Position numbers and translations under genes: made by a program. The notes under the pieces were generated by a model that did no database searches, was not told the origin of the DNA, and saw nothing but the letters and a program-made list of their open reading frames with translations. DNA of 57,686 nucleotides from Bryobacterales bacterium (GTDB taxonomy: Bacteria; Acidobacteriota; Terriglobia; Bryobacterales; Bryobacteraceae): assembly GCA_003135055.1 (NCBI GenBank), contig PLDF01000163.1, positions 1 through 57,686 of the forward strand. The letters are read 5' to 3'. This document shows positions 9,110-18,707 of the stretch, in pieces. How positions within the stretch are numbered: the first letter of the stretch is position 1; each line of letters opens with the position of its first letter.

Positions 9110-9870
9110 AGCTCACTTATCGCGAGAGTCTCCGCGACATTGAGGCCTGCTTGGAGTCAATGAGCGGCAAACTCTACCATATGGGATTCCGTAGCCGGAT
9201 TGCGCGCTCGACGTTGGCAGACGCGAACGAGGCTCACGACTGGCGCATCTTCGCCGACTTCGCACAGCATCTGATCGCCACCGCCCGACCTTTGTACGCC
9301 GGTGATCCGATGGGTGTCGACTTGGATGCGAGCTTGTACGCGTTAGACTCCACCGCCATCGACCTGTGTCTTTCGCTGTTTCCCTGGGCTCGCTTCCGGC
9401 GGCACAAGGCTGCCGTCAAAATGCATACGCTCCTGGATCTGCGTGGCAATATCCCAACGTTTATCGGCATTACAGACGGCAAAGTGCACGACGTCAATAT
9501 GCTGGATGAGATTCTGCCGGAGGCTGGTGCGTTCTACGTCATGGACCGCGGCTACGTGGATTTCGAGCGCCTCTACGTCTTCACGCTCAGCGCGGCCTTC
9601 TTCGTTGTGCGCACCAAGTCCAACGTGCTGCTCCAGCGCCGTTACTCGCATCCGGTGGACAAGACCACTGGCGATCGATCCGATCACACGGTAATCCTGA
9701 CTGCCATCGATTCGGCTAACGCTTACCCGGGAAGTGTTGCGGCGCATCAGTTATCTCGACGTGGAAACGAAAACGCGATTCACGTTTCTCACTAATAACT
9801 TCACTCTTCCGGCACTTACTATAGCGCAGATCTACAAGTCACGCTGGCAGGTGGAAGTGTTCTTCGAGAG
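9106..9870 (+). pseudogene. IS4-family transposase remnant, truncated at both ends and frameshifted
   Basis: It starts in mid-protein at QLTYRESLRDIEACL, and the usual first 50 or so residues are absent. Catalytic-core motifs are present: LYALDSTAIDLCLSLFPWA (first Asp), KAAVKMHTLLDLRGNIP, GITDGKVHDVN, YVMDRGYVDF (second Asp) and, in another frame, IAQIYKSRWQVEVFF (YREK-like box with the Glu). The frame changes at about 9728, where one extra G in ACCCGGGAAG explains the shift. The protein stops matching after the Glu box at about 9870, so the C-terminal 60 or so residues are gone. No terminal inverted repeats are visible. It directly abuts the broken tyrosine recombinase on the left and the serine recombinase remnant on the right. 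Confidence 0.8.
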
Positions 9871-9896
9871 CTCGACATGGTGCACTCCTTTGGATG

Positions 9897-11690
9897 TCAT
9901 GGAATTTCGAGGATCAATTGAGCTGGATCGACCGTTGGTGGGGTCGCTGGTTGGTTCCGTTCGGCCACGCATCGCTCGACATCCGCGCTTTGCAGTGTCC
10001 AGGGTGCGCCCACACAGGCCTCTGTCGCTGGCAACTCTTTCAAGCGAATCAGCCGCAAGACAGTGGTTGGAGTGACGCCGAGGGCGGCGGCAACTTCGGT
10101 GACGGACTTCTCGCCGCGCGCCGGCCGCTCTCCCTCACGGTAGACCGGAACCCCATGGTTGTTGCGCAGCGAGCAGATACCCTTCGCCGTCCAGACCTGT
10201 CCGTGTGCCGAACGGCGTTGATTCCGATTCAAGATCGAGGCGATCCGCGCGTCTGGTTCGATCCGCGCCAGTCTGCGAACGATCTCCACAAGATCATCGC
10301 CGGTTACATACCGATGCCGGCCGGCGCCAATCTTCTGGAACTCTACCTGCGTGTGATCCCCGCCTCGCCAATGCAATACGAGGCGTATTGTCTCGTCTTC
10401 ACACGTCGCGATGATCTCTTTCAGGGCGATACGAAGGAGGCGTTTCTTGTGCTCCGGCAAACTATGCGGATCGTCCCAGAGTATGGGGAGATCCCGCGCG
10501 AAGGACAGCAACTCCCGTTTCTGCGTATCGGTGAGTGGGTGCTCGCGACCTCGTTGCAGCGTCCCGATCTCAGCTTCAATCTGCGCCTCGCTGGTCAGCG
10601 CTTGGTTCCAGCGGCGTTCGAGCTCCGCCGCCACCAGCCGATTCGCCGCATCCACTGCATCATACTGGCGCCGGGCGCGTGTCACTTCATAGCGCGCGTG
10701 CTCTAATGCCATGGCCTTCTGCTGAACCCGCTCGTCGCTGGACCCTTGCAAAGACTCGATCGCCTCGATGGCCGCTTCGATGCCGAACGTCGCCAGCGAT
10801 CGCAGCAGTTGCTCCGGCACTAAGCGATCGGCACGGAGCCCGCCGAACATTACGCAACATGCTACGATCGCGGTTGAGAAGATACCCGGAGCACTGATAC
10901 CTAATCACGTGTGGCCCGGGATATTGCGCCAGCAACTTGGCTCCACAATGACCACAGCGCAGCAACCCAGCGAGCAGTGCCCCGCCGTGCTTGACTGCTC
11001 CGCGCACCGCGCTGCCTCTCGCATTGTCGTTGTTGCCGATCCTGGTCTGATTGCTCTGATAGACATCCTAGTCAATGTAACTCTCGTGATGATCCATGAT
11101 CAACACCGCCCAGTCCTCACGACGGCGCTGCACCTGTCGACGGACCTGCTTCTGCCCGTTCTCAAGCCGAACCACCGTCTTGCTGCGCCCATACGCATAT
11201 GCTCCAGCGTAGACCGGATTCTTCAACACGCTGAGCACCGCGTGGCAGCGAGCGGGCAACCAGACAACCGCGCGCGCCTCCTCTGTCCCGCGAACGACCG
11301 GCAACTGAATATGCTGCTGATCAAGCCAGAAATAGACTTGCCGCACGCTGCCCAACTCCGCGAATTTTCGAAAGATCAAATCGATAGTGGCACTGACCCT
11401 GGCATCCGGATCTTTCTCAATGCGGCCGTCCGATCCTTTGACGTAGCCGACCGGAACGCGTCGAACCAAGGCGCCCCGCTGCGCCTTCTGCAACAGTGCC
11501 GCCTGCGCACGCTCGCGAAAACTCGCGACTTCCATCTCGCTGATCGTGCCCTTCATGCCCAACAATAATCGATCATTCGTGAGTCTCGGGTCATACACGG
11601 CTTCGGCGTCGATCAGCAGCGCGTCGACGACGCTGCAAAACTCCAGCAGGGTATGCCAATCGCGACCATTGCGCGCCAACCGTGGCGAGG
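9897..11690 (-). pseudogene. Large serine recombinase remnant lacking its catalytic N terminus
   Basis: Read on the minus strand, it begins at LARNGRDWHTLLEFC, runs through DRLLLGMKGTISEMEV and the Recombinase domain (KNPVYAGAYAYGRS), then meets an in-frame TAG at 11068 where a Trp codon is expected (YID-stop-DVYQSNQ). It resumes in the same frame with the zinc beta-ribbon (LLRCGHCGAKLLAQ and YQCSGYLL). A frameshift near 10860 leads to FGGLRADRLVPEQLL, a coiled-coil (KAMALEHARYEVTRARRQYD) and a C-terminal helix-turn-helix (SVTEVAAALGVTPTTVLRLI). The N-terminal resolvase domain with the nucleophilic Ser is missing, replaced by the DUF7003 fusion. It cannot be active. Confidence 0.85.
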
Positions 11691-12353
11691 ACCTGGGCGA
11701 GTTGCCGGAATGTTTCCGAGCTACTTGCACGATCTCCGCCGGCAAGGTTTGGGTGATGCCATTCCTCAAGCTGTAACAATTGAGTCATATCAGGAAGAAC
11801 GCTGATGCGCCGTTCTTGGTGAGTGGCAAGCAATTGGTCGCGCGCAACCTCGGATATGAAACGGCAGACCTCGAAAGTCCGGACTTGAGGCGGCTGTTCG
11901 AGATTCACACCCACGCGCGCGTACTCATCCAGCGACGGCAGCTGCCATGCGAATCCGCGTATAACGATTTCGCTCGCATCTTCGGCGAGCATCTCGCCGT
12001 TGCCGGCGTCTTGCCATGCGCCTGCGGCGATGGGAAAAACGAAGCGCGAGTCATTATGGGGGTTATTGGCGAGATACCGATCGTAAGAATTCCCGCCCGG
12101 TGTACCCATCAGGCGTGTCGCGGCCATGTAGCCGGCTTGCAAAAGTATGTATGTGCGTGTTTGGCAATCGCGAGCGTGGCGAGAATCCGAATACCTCAAT
12201 CACCATCGCCCAGTCCGATACCGAGCGGTAGAGCGAAAGACGCGTTGCCGCAAGGTACACGTATCCGTTGTCGAGCATGGGGAAGGTGTAGGCGTCACAG
12301 CAGCGATCGAGAATGGAAAGGATTCGGCCCGAGTCGAAGGACACCTTACACAC
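11680..12353 (-). pseudogene. DUF7003-like gene, frameshifted and fused at its 3' end to the serine recombinase remnant
   Basis: The first part (minus strand from 12353) reads SILDRCCDAYTFPMLDNGYV, then AATRLSLYRSVSDWAMVIEV, FGFSPRSRLPNTHIHTFASR. After about 12110 the conserved text continues in another frame: DRYLANNPHNDSRFVFPIAA, CRFISEVARDQLLATHQERR, LLQLEEWHHPNLAG and ETFRQLAQVLAT. At 11680-11690 this flows directly into recombinase sequence. The order and wording fit the DUF7003 family (about 220 residues, function unknown). Both a frameshift and a 3' deletion fusion are present. Confidence 0.65.
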
Positions 12354-12364
12354 CCAGTGTTCGC

Positions 12365-14617
12365 CTACCGCGCCACAACCTTCTCCGCAGCCAGATTCTC
12401 ATACTCATCGAGCACCCGCACCGCAACCGTATGCTCGCCCGGCGCCGCGTCGAGAGTCAGCAGGTAATCGAGATCCGGCGAATCCGACAGCTTCGTTACC
12501 GGCGCGGCCACCGTCCACTCGCCGCCGTCCAGCGAGTATTCGGCTTTAGTCACATTGCTCAGCGCGTCCGCGGCATGCCACCGAACTTCCAGCTTGCCGC
12601 CGGTGCGCACCGCGGTCAGACTGGTGATCCGTGGCGGCGTATTGTCGATAGTGAAGGGGTCGCTCTCCATCCTCGCCGTTAACGCTTCGGCCGGCGGGTT
12701 GCCCGGCGAATCCGACGCGGTAACCCGCAGGCGGTAATCGCCGTCGGGAAATGCCGTGGAATCCCAAGAGATGTATTTCTCCGCCACCTTGTCTTTCAGC
12801 AGCTTCCATTCGGTCTCCTTCTCGCCGCGTATCTCCACCGTGTAGACCAGCGAATCGCCGTTCGGATCGGACGCCAGCCAGCGCGCCCCAATGTAGCCCT
12901 TCGCGAACATCATGGTGGGCGCATTTCCTTCCAGGGAAAACGCCGGCATGGGCGTATTACTCTTGCCGATCGGAGGAAGACTCAGCGTGGGCGACGGCGC
13001 CGAGAGCGAAACCAGAGGCGCCACCGGCGCGGGGAATTTGTAATTCGCGGGAGTGACCTCGATCTGTTCGACGCGCGGCTCCACGTTCTTAGCGAGATAC
13101 GCCACGTCCACCGACTCCAGCTCCGGCGTGCGGCCGCCGCTATCCGCCGTGAGCGTCGCCTTCCATTGCACGAAGCGCGCCGCGGGCGATGCGATGCGCC
13201 CGCCTTTTGGCGCGATCACCGCGTCCGACCAAGGGCTCCAGTTCTTTTGCGGCTGATCCAGATTGCCGCTGCGCGTTTGAATCGCCACCTGCCCGCCGTT
13301 CAGGCGCGCTTCGAAACTCACGCGGCCCCACAGCGAGTACATGGAGGAATCGAACACGTCGCTTTCAATCGTGCCTTCATGCTCAAGGCCCGGGCCGATC
13401 TCATACACCTTGCCCACATTGCCTGTGGCCGCATAGAGCTGCCCATCCCGGCCTTTCTGGAACGCGGTGATCTGCGTCGCCGGCATGTTCAGCAGCGTGG
13501 TGTAGGATGTTGGCCCTTCCACGCGATACACGTTGCCATGGTTCCCGGCGCCCAACAGCGCGCGGCCCTGGCCGTCGAACGCGATGGCATAGACCACATC
13601 CTGCGCATTGCTCCAGACCTTCATCGGATTGCCGTTCGGCTCGAGGCGGTAAACTTCACTGCCGCCGTTTACCCCCGCCGGCGTTCCCACCGATGGTGGT
13701 GGAAGGGCAACGGGACGCGCCGCCCCCGCGGGAGCCGCGGCTCCGGGCGCATTGACGATTGCGGTGGCCGGCGGAGCCGGAAGCGGCGACGGAGCGGAAG
13801 CCGCCGACGACGGCGCTTTGGTTCCCACGGCCGCGGCATAGATCGCGCCATCGCGCCCAACCGCCACGGCCGTCACTTCCGGCTTCGACATCTGGTACAA
13901 CACGAATCCCTGCCCCAGCGCCTGCCCCAACCCAGACTCCTGTGCCGGCCCCTGGGTTGATCCACCTGTCACGACGCGCATCACCAGGCCGCCGGGGTCC
14001 GTGCCGACGATCAAATTATCGTTCGCGTCCACCACCATGGAGCGCACATGCGTCTCATCGGTCTTGAAGAAGACTTTGCCTTTGCCATCCTGACCCACGC
14101 GATGGATCTCGCCCGGATCGCCGGTGGCGATGAACAGATCGCCTTTGCTATCGAAAGCCAGCGACCAGATGTATTTTGTCTTGGGGTCGTAGAACACTTC
14201 GGGCTTGGCATTGCCGGCGATGCGGTAGACCTTGCCGTCGGGCGACGTGGCGGCGTACACGCGGTCGCGCGAATCCACCGCCAGCGCTTGAATGCCCAGC
14301 GCGTCCAGGTCGGCCAGCATTTTGCCCTTGCCGTCCGGCGGAATGCGGTACAGTTTCGCTCCCGATCCGCCTCCGGCATAGAGGTTGCCCTTGGAATCCT
14401 GCGCCAGCGCCCAAAGATACGCCGATGAAGTATCCATCAGCTCGCGCGAGTGCGGCCCGAGACTCAGCAGGCCGTCGCTGCGCACGGAAAGATTCTTGAT
14501 CGTGCCTTTTTCGAACTCGGCATAATCGCCCTGCGACCACGTCCGGGTCTGGCTGGCGAAGAGCGCGGCGGAGGCGGCGCAAACTATCAGGGCCGCGCCG
14601 CATTTCAGTTTCGTCAT
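12365..14617 (-). CDS. Large secreted beta-propeller protein
   Basis: 750 residues with a signal peptide (MTKLKCGAALIVCAASAALF). The N-terminal half contains repeated propeller blades with the motif 'S-K-G-N-L-Y-A/G-G' and 'VDSRDRVYAATSPDGKVYRI', 'FDSKGDLFIATGDPGEIHRV', 'VDANDNLIVGTDPGGLVMRV'. A low-complexity Ala/Pro linker (SSAASAPSPLPAPPATA) lies near the middle. More blades follow, then a C-terminal beta-sandwich/fibronectin-like part (DNTPPRITSLTAVRTGGKLE, AEYSLDGGEW, HTVAVRVLDEYEN). It lies 30 bases downstream of the S55 peptidase gene in the same direction, so they are probably co-transcribed and act together outside the cytoplasm. No catalytic residues are evident. A sensor-type or scaffolding role is a guess. 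Confidence 0.75.
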   Translation of the reverse strand: MTKLKCGAALIVCAASAALFASQTRTWSQGDYAEFEKGTIKNLSVRSDGLLSLGPHSRELMDTSSAYLWALAQDSKGNLYAGGGSGAKLYRIPPDGKGKMLADLDALGIQALAVDSRDRVYAATSPDGKVYRIAGNAKPEVFYDPKTKYIWSLAFDSKGDLFIATGDPGEIHRVGQDGKGKVFFKTDETHVRSMVVDANDNLIVGTDPGGLVMRVVTGGSTQGPAQESGLGQALGQGFVLYQMSKPEVTAVAVGRDGAIYAAAVGTKAPSSAASAPSPLPAPPATAIVNAPGAAAPAGAARPVALPPPSVGTPAGVNGGSEVYRLEPNGNPMKVWSNAQDVVYAIAFDGQGRALLGAGNHGNVYRVEGPTSYTTLLNMPATQITAFQKGRDGQLYAATGNVGKVYEIGPGLEHEGTIESDVFDSSMYSLWGRVSFEARLNGGQVAIQTRSGNLDQPQKNWSPWSDAVIAPKGGRIASPAARFVQWKATLTADSGGRTPELESVDVAYLAKNVEPRVEQIEVTPANYKFPAPVAPLVSLSAPSPTLSLPPIGKSNTPMPAFSLEGNAPTMMFAKGYIGARWLASDPNGDSLVYTVEIRGEKETEWKLLKDKVAEKYISWDSTAFPDGDYRLRVTASDSPGNPPAEALTARMESDPFTIDNTPPRITSLTAVRTGGKLEVRWHAADALSNVTKAEYSLDGGEWTVAAPVTKLSDSPDLDYLLTLDAAPGEHTVAVRVLDEYENLAAEKVVAR

Positions 14618-14647
14618 TTTGGTTTCTTGGGTTTACTTCCCGCGGTT

Positions 14648-16522
14648 CTATTTCACGTGCAACCGTAGCGTATAACTGCCGCTCACCACGTAATCGAATG
14701 GCAGCGAGGTCTGCTCGGTGGCCGTATCCGGACTGGTCAGCATGGCGCGGGTGGGCGCGCGTCCCGCCTGGATCACGTTCAGCACGGACGAGGGCAGGCT
14801 CGGCAGCGTCTTATCGTCCACATAAGCCGTCGGGCTCGCTTCCACCAGTGAAACGTAGAGCTTGTTGTTGGTGCGTTCCTGGTTGATCAGCGATACCGTT
14901 TCCGGCAGATCCATATAGCGGTTCACAATGCCCGCGATGTTCTGCATGCGGTTCAATGTTTCCGCGTCGCTCAGCAGAATGCGATGATCGCCGCGGGCCA
15001 GGCCGTCGGGAATCTTCACCGTGAAATTGCGCTCGATCGCCTCGCCGCGGTAAGGGCGCAGGAAGACTTTGAGCGGTACTGCGTCGCCGGGCCGCACGTC
15101 GGGGTCGGCCACCCAGGCATTCTCGATGGTCGCCACGCGGCGCTCCGGAATCAAGTCCACTATCACGCTGACGCTCTTCACATCGGGCGCGGCCAGGTTG
15201 TTCAGATACAGCTTGTTGAACTTGTCGCCGAACCAGCCGGCCAGCGCCATCGGCGCGGGCATCATCTCGCCCGAGGTCTGCATGTTCGAAAGCGAAATCT
15301 GGTGCTGTCCGCCCATGTCCACTTTGCCGCTCAGCCGGTAGGTGCCCTCGTCGGCGAACTCGTTCAATTCCGAAAGCGAGTTGTAGAGCGATAGCATCAT
15401 CAGATAAGGCGTCCACTTCTGCTGCACGAACACGTTCAGGTGGAAATCCTTCTCCCGCACTACCGCGTTCTTATCGTTCAGCGACCGCACCTTCATGCTT
15501 ACCGGAACCATGTGCGAAGTTGCGCCCAGAACGCCTTCGATGCCGCTGTGGCGATCCTGGCGCAGCGCGCCCACCACGTCCGTGGCATTGATCATCTTGG
15601 TCGGCTGATAGCTCGACGCCATGGTCATCAGCACTTCGCCCTTCGTCATAGGCATATCCATCGGGCCCAGATTGAAGAACGGGTGCCCGAATGCCAGCAC
15701 GCGCTTGCCGTCGTTATAGCTCACGGTGCCGGCGCCGCTGATGCTCATGTCGCCATCCACCAGCACGCCCGCGATAGTGTCGCCCGGATTGAGCGAATGT
15801 TCCCAGCCCGCCACCGGCTTGGTGGTCTGCAGCGTGCTGCCGGTGGTCGACCCGCCCTGCGCTACCGCGATGCCAAGCTGCTGGAACAGCGGCGCAAAAT
15901 CGCGCAGTACGCTTTCGTGGAAGCCGGCGAACACCAGCGGCGTTTCAATTGGAACCATGGAGGAAATCTGCTGCGGCAGGTTCCGGCCAACGCCCGCCGC
16001 AACCAATTGCTGCAGCATTCCCATTCCCTCCGGCGCCGCGACCTGCCGGTTTTGCGCCACAATCTTATCCGGCGTCTTGGCGTCTTCCGGCCGCGACTTA
16101 TCGAAATCGTTGATCTCAAGCATTAGCTCGATGGGCGTAATGCCGCAAATGGCGTCGGGCGAGAACACGCTCATGCGCAACGCCACAGCGCCCACCAGTT
16201 TGCCATCGATATAGACCGGACTGCCGCTCATTCCCGCGGCCACGCCCGAGCGGATCGCCTTGCCGCCCATCTTGCCGACGATGATGTCCTGCTTCGGCCC
16301 CCACTGGTTCTTGTAGATGCCCACAATCTCAATGGGAACCGGCTCCGGCTCCGTGCCTTGAAACACGGTCCAGGCAACCGCCTTCATTCCAGGCTTGATC
16401 TGGCTCTCCGGCATAATCTCGACCTTGCCGGCTTTCGGACGCGTTAAAGGCGTGTCACCCCCGATTAGGGGTGATGCTGCGGCCGCAAATCCAAGAAGGA
16501 TCGCAGCGGTTCGCAATTTCAT
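14648..16522 (-). CDS. Secreted SpoIVB-type S55 family peptidase-domain protein
   Basis: 624 residues beginning with a signal peptide (MKLRTAAILLGFAAAASPLI). Residues about 30-120 contain the S55 signature: PGMKAVAWTVFQGTEPEPVP, then GKMGGKAIRSGVAAGMSGSP with the catalytic serine motif GMSGSP near residues 97-102, and DGKLVGAVALRM. A later block, DMSISGAGTVSYNDGKRVLA followed by FGHPFFNLGP, carries the conserved FGHP segment of the family. The long C-terminal region is beta-rich and typical of acidobacterial and deltaproteobacterial members rather than Bacillus SpoIVB, which has a PDZ domain and works in sporulation. It is probably the first gene of a two-gene unit with the propeller gene. 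Its substrate is unknown. Confidence 0.85.
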   Translation of the reverse strand: MKLRTAAILLGFAAAASPLIGGDTPLTRPKAGKVEIMPESQIKPGMKAVAWTVFQGTEPEPVPIEIVGIYKNQWGPKQDIIVGKMGGKAIRSGVAAGMSGSPVYIDGKLVGAVALRMSVFSPDAICGITPIELMLEINDFDKSRPEDAKTPDKIVAQNRQVAAPEGMGMLQQLVAAGVGRNLPQQISSMVPIETPLVFAGFHESVLRDFAPLFQQLGIAVAQGGSTTGSTLQTTKPVAGWEHSLNPGDTIAGVLVDGDMSISGAGTVSYNDGKRVLAFGHPFFNLGPMDMPMTKGEVLMTMASSYQPTKMINATDVVGALRQDRHSGIEGVLGATSHMVPVSMKVRSLNDKNAVVREKDFHLNVFVQQKWTPYLMMLSLYNSLSELNEFADEGTYRLSGKVDMGGQHQISLSNMQTSGEMMPAPMALAGWFGDKFNKLYLNNLAAPDVKSVSVIVDLIPERRVATIENAWVADPDVRPGDAVPLKVFLRPYRGEAIERNFTVKIPDGLARGDHRILLSDAETLNRMQNIAGIVNRYMDLPETVSLINQERTNNKLYVSLVEASPTAYVDDKTLPSLPSSVLNVIQAGRAPTRAMLTSPDTATEQTSLPFDYVVSGSYTLRLHVK

Positions 16523-16677
16523 GTGGGTTATCCGCTCCAGTTGATCTATATTGTACTATTTCGACGTTTTGCGCACCCGTCAGGTTCCAGTCACAGGACC
16601 TGCAAATATCGCATCTCTATGATTCGCAAAGCAATCTTCGTTTTCACTGGGCGGCGCGCTTTTGTCCGCCAGTTACT

Positions 16678-16986
16678 ATGGAGACGTGGAAAGAGTGGGA
16701 ACGTGGAAAGAGTGGCAACGTGGAAAGAGTTGTGAGAACCGATCGCGCCTATGCCGTGGCCGGAGCCGCCGCCAGAGACCTGAATAACGAATTGACGGTG
16801 ATTCTGAGCAGCGTCTCGGACTTGCTGAAAAGCGTCGACGAAGGCGATCCCGCCCATATCCGTTTGCTCGAATTGCAGGGCGCCGCGCAACGGTGCGTGT
16901 GGAAAGCCGCCGGGCTGCTGGAGTTCAGCGCGCGGCGGGGATTGCGTCCAAGCGCGGCGCCCCTCGAGAGCCTGATCGCCGAATAA
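16678..16986 (+). CDS. Short histidine-kinase dimerisation-domain-like protein without the phospho-His
   Basis: At most 102 residues from ATG 16678; a GTG at 16719 or 16731 may be the real start because the first codons lie in a tandem repeat. The core AVAGAAARDLNNELTVILSS matches the DHp helix of hybrid sensor kinases (usual text 'G-G-V-A-H-D-F-N-N-L-L-T-V-I'), but the phospho-acceptor His is an Arg here. The second helix, LLELQGAAQRCVWKAAGLLE, also fits a DHp hairpin, and the protein stops where an ATPase domain would begin (SAAPLESLIAE). It is either a kinase fragment or a stand-alone helical adaptor. No kinase ATPase follows. Confidence 0.5.
   Translation: METWKEWERGKSGNVERVVRTDRAYAVAGAAARDLNNELTVILSSVSDLLKSVDEGDPAHIRLLELQGAAQRCVWKAAGLLEFSARRGLRPSAAPLESLIAE
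16684..16734. repeat. Three tandem 17-base repeats
   Basis: The unit ACGTGGAAAGAGTGGGA occurs at 16684-16700, with one change at 16701-16717 and with changes at its end at 16718-16734. Because 17 is not a multiple of three, the repeat is read in three frames by the overlapping open frame. Confidence 0.9.
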
Positions 16987-17010
16987 GTGGCGCGGGCCCA
17001 TGGCCTGCGC
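16987..17010. repeat. Dispersed repeat, family B, copy 1
   Basis: Contains GCGGGCCCATGGCCTGC preceded by GTGGC. The same block recurs at 23976, 26522 and, less exactly, 37338, always directly after or between genes. Confidence 0.8.
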
Positions 17011-17052
17011 TATCCCGAGCCGCTCCGCGCGCTCGGCCTTCGCCCCGGTAAC

Positions 17053-17126
17053 GCCGGCGGTCTTTGCCGCCGGTGCTTTTTGCTGCCGGCGGTCTTTGCC
17101 GCCGGTCTCTGCCGCCGGTGGTTTTT
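17053..17126 (+). terminator. Tandem GC-rich hairpins with T-runs upstream of tsaD
   Basis: Two exact 22-base copies (17053-17074 and 17085-17106) each form an 8-bp stem GCCGGCGG/CCGCCGGT with loop TCTTTG. The first is followed by GCTTTTTGC, and a third half-copy is followed by GGTTTTTC. The layout fits a rho-independent terminator for the short gene upstream, duplicated. Confidence 0.5.
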
Positions 17127-17168
17127 CAAGCTCTCAAGACCAGCCGCCTATCGTAGACTGAGAATCAA

Positions 17169-18248
17169 GTGCGCATTCTCGGCATTGAATCTTCGTGCGA
17201 TGAAACCGCCGCCGCCGTGGTGGAAGACGGCGAACGCGTACTCTCGTCGGTGGTCGCCTCGCAGATGGCGACGCACGGCAAGTATGGCGGCGTGGTTCCG
17301 GAGCTGGCTTCGCGCGAGCATCTTCGCGCCATCGTGCTGGTGGTGCGCGAGGCTCTGGAATCCGCGGGGACGACGCTCGACGATCTCGCCGCCATCGCAG
17401 CCACCGTTGGACCCGGCCTGGTGGGGTCGCTGCTGGTGGGGCTGACGTACGCCAAATCCCTCAGCTTTGCGCGCGGCGTGCCGCTGATCGCCGTAAACCA
17501 CATCGAGGGGCATATCCACGCGGTGGTGATGGAAGCGAAGCGCGATGGATCGCCGGTCCAGCTGCCCGCGATGGCGCTGGTGGCCAGCGGAGGCCACACG
17601 CATTTGTTCGAGGTGCGGGAGGGTTTCCGCTATCGACTGCTCGGCAGGACGCGCGACGATGCGGCGGGCGAAGCGTTCGATAAGGTGGCGAAGCTGCTGG
17701 GCTATGGTTATCCGGGCGGGCCGATTATCGACCGTCTGGCGCCGCATGGCGACCCAAAGGCCGTGCGCTTCACCTTCGCCAGGATGAAGGGCAATGCCCT
17801 CGATTTCAGTTTCAGCGGCCTGAAAACAGCGGTGCTGCGGTGGGTGGAAGCGCGCAATATGGAGGCGGAGATCGCCGCGAGGCGCGCTTTGTTGCGCGAA
17901 AATCCGGTCCCTGCGGTCGAAGAGTGGCTTGCGGTGACGCCGCGGGCAACGCGCGATTTATTGGCTTCGTTTCAACACGCGGTGATTCACGAATTGCTGA
18001 CGCGTGCTGTCGCGGCGGCGGAAAGCATCGGCGCGCGGGCGCTGATTATCTCCGGCGGCGTGGCTTGCAATTCGGGATTGCGCGCGGCGGCACAGGGCAT
18101 GCGGCTGGCGTATCCGGTGTATTTTCCGTCGCCGGGCCTATCGACGGACAACGCGGCTATGATTGCGGCGGCGGCTTTCCCGAAGTTGGCGCGGGGCGAA
18201 TTCGCAGCGCTGGACGTCAAGGCGCAGCCAAATCTAGCATTGGCGTAG
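17169..18248 (+). CDS. tsaD: tRNA N6-adenosine threonylcarbamoyltransferase TsaD
   Basis: 359 residues from GTG 17169, which gives the canonical start [17 protein letters not shown]. TsaD transfers the threonylcarbamoyl group from TC-AMP to A37 of ANN-decoding tRNAs, working with TsaB and TsaE in the cytoplasm. Family landmarks are present: [32 protein letters not shown], the metal-binding NHIEGHIHA (two His), [67 protein letters not shown] and [13 protein letters not shown]. The length is normal. No tsaB or tsaE is nearby. This is a reliable housekeeping anchor for the window. Confidence 0.97.
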   Translation: MRILGIESSCDETAAAVVEDGERVLSSVVASQMATHGKYGGVVPELASREHLRAIVLVVREALESAGTTLDDLAAIAATVGPGLVGSLLVGLTYAKSLSFARGVPLIAVNHIEGHIHAVVMEAKRDGSPVQLPAMALVASGGHTHLFEVREGFRYRLLGRTRDDAAGEAFDKVAKLLGYGYPGGPIIDRLAPHGDPKAVRFTFARMKGNALDFSFSGLKTAVLRWVEARNMEAEIAARRALLRENPVPAVEEWLAVTPRATRDLLASFQHAVIHELLTRAVAAAESIGARALIISGGVACNSGLRAAAQGMRLAYPVYFPSPGLSTDNAAMIAAAAFPKLARGEFAALDVKAQPNLALA

Positions 18249-18707
18249 CTTTGTAGGGCGGACTTCCTGGTCCGACCGGGTCCCCCTGGACCCGCTCTTC
18301 GCCCAACGAAATCGGCGCGCGGCACTATGACAAACGCATACTACGCAGCATCTTTCCACGTGCAGCCTCACGTCATGGATCGCCCTAAAAACGGCGGTTG
18401 GCGCCCCGTCAGATGAGTTTTCTCCTTCAGCCGCAAGTGTTCGAAGCAACGGCAGTTGTCACCCATTTTGCGAAATGCGCGGCAGTTGAAAATCTAAGCA
18501 GGTCTAGCCTAGGACTTGCCAGCCGCGCTGACTGTCAAGTGCCGTTTTTAGGATCAAGCCCTGCCGTCCGTGGAACATCAACCTCCTGGTCAGGTCCGGC
18601 TACCGCAAATCGTGCGAAGCTTCTGACTCGGATTTGGATCGCATTGGACGGGTTTGGACGGGTGGTCTCTCTTGCCAATGCAAGTGAGCCTGCTGTAGCA
18701 TAGAACG
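18249..18707. other. Intergenic region without a recognisable gene
   Basis: 459 bases. The left end carries GC-rich inverted motifs (GGGCGGACTTCCTGGTCCGACC, partly palindromic, at about 18256-18277) like other dispersed palindromes in this window. Nothing else was identified. Confidence 0.5.

Noticed and set aside
10768..11568. 266-codon plus-strand frame across the recombinase region
   Set aside because: Antisense to clear recombinase motifs on the minus strand.
16684..16734. CRISPR or direct-repeat origin
   Set aside because: Three contiguous 17-base units without spacers; simple tandem repeat.
17053..17126. CRISPR array (regular repeats near tsaD)
   Set aside because: Only two full copies with a 10-base spacing, each a hairpin with T-run; no cas genes.
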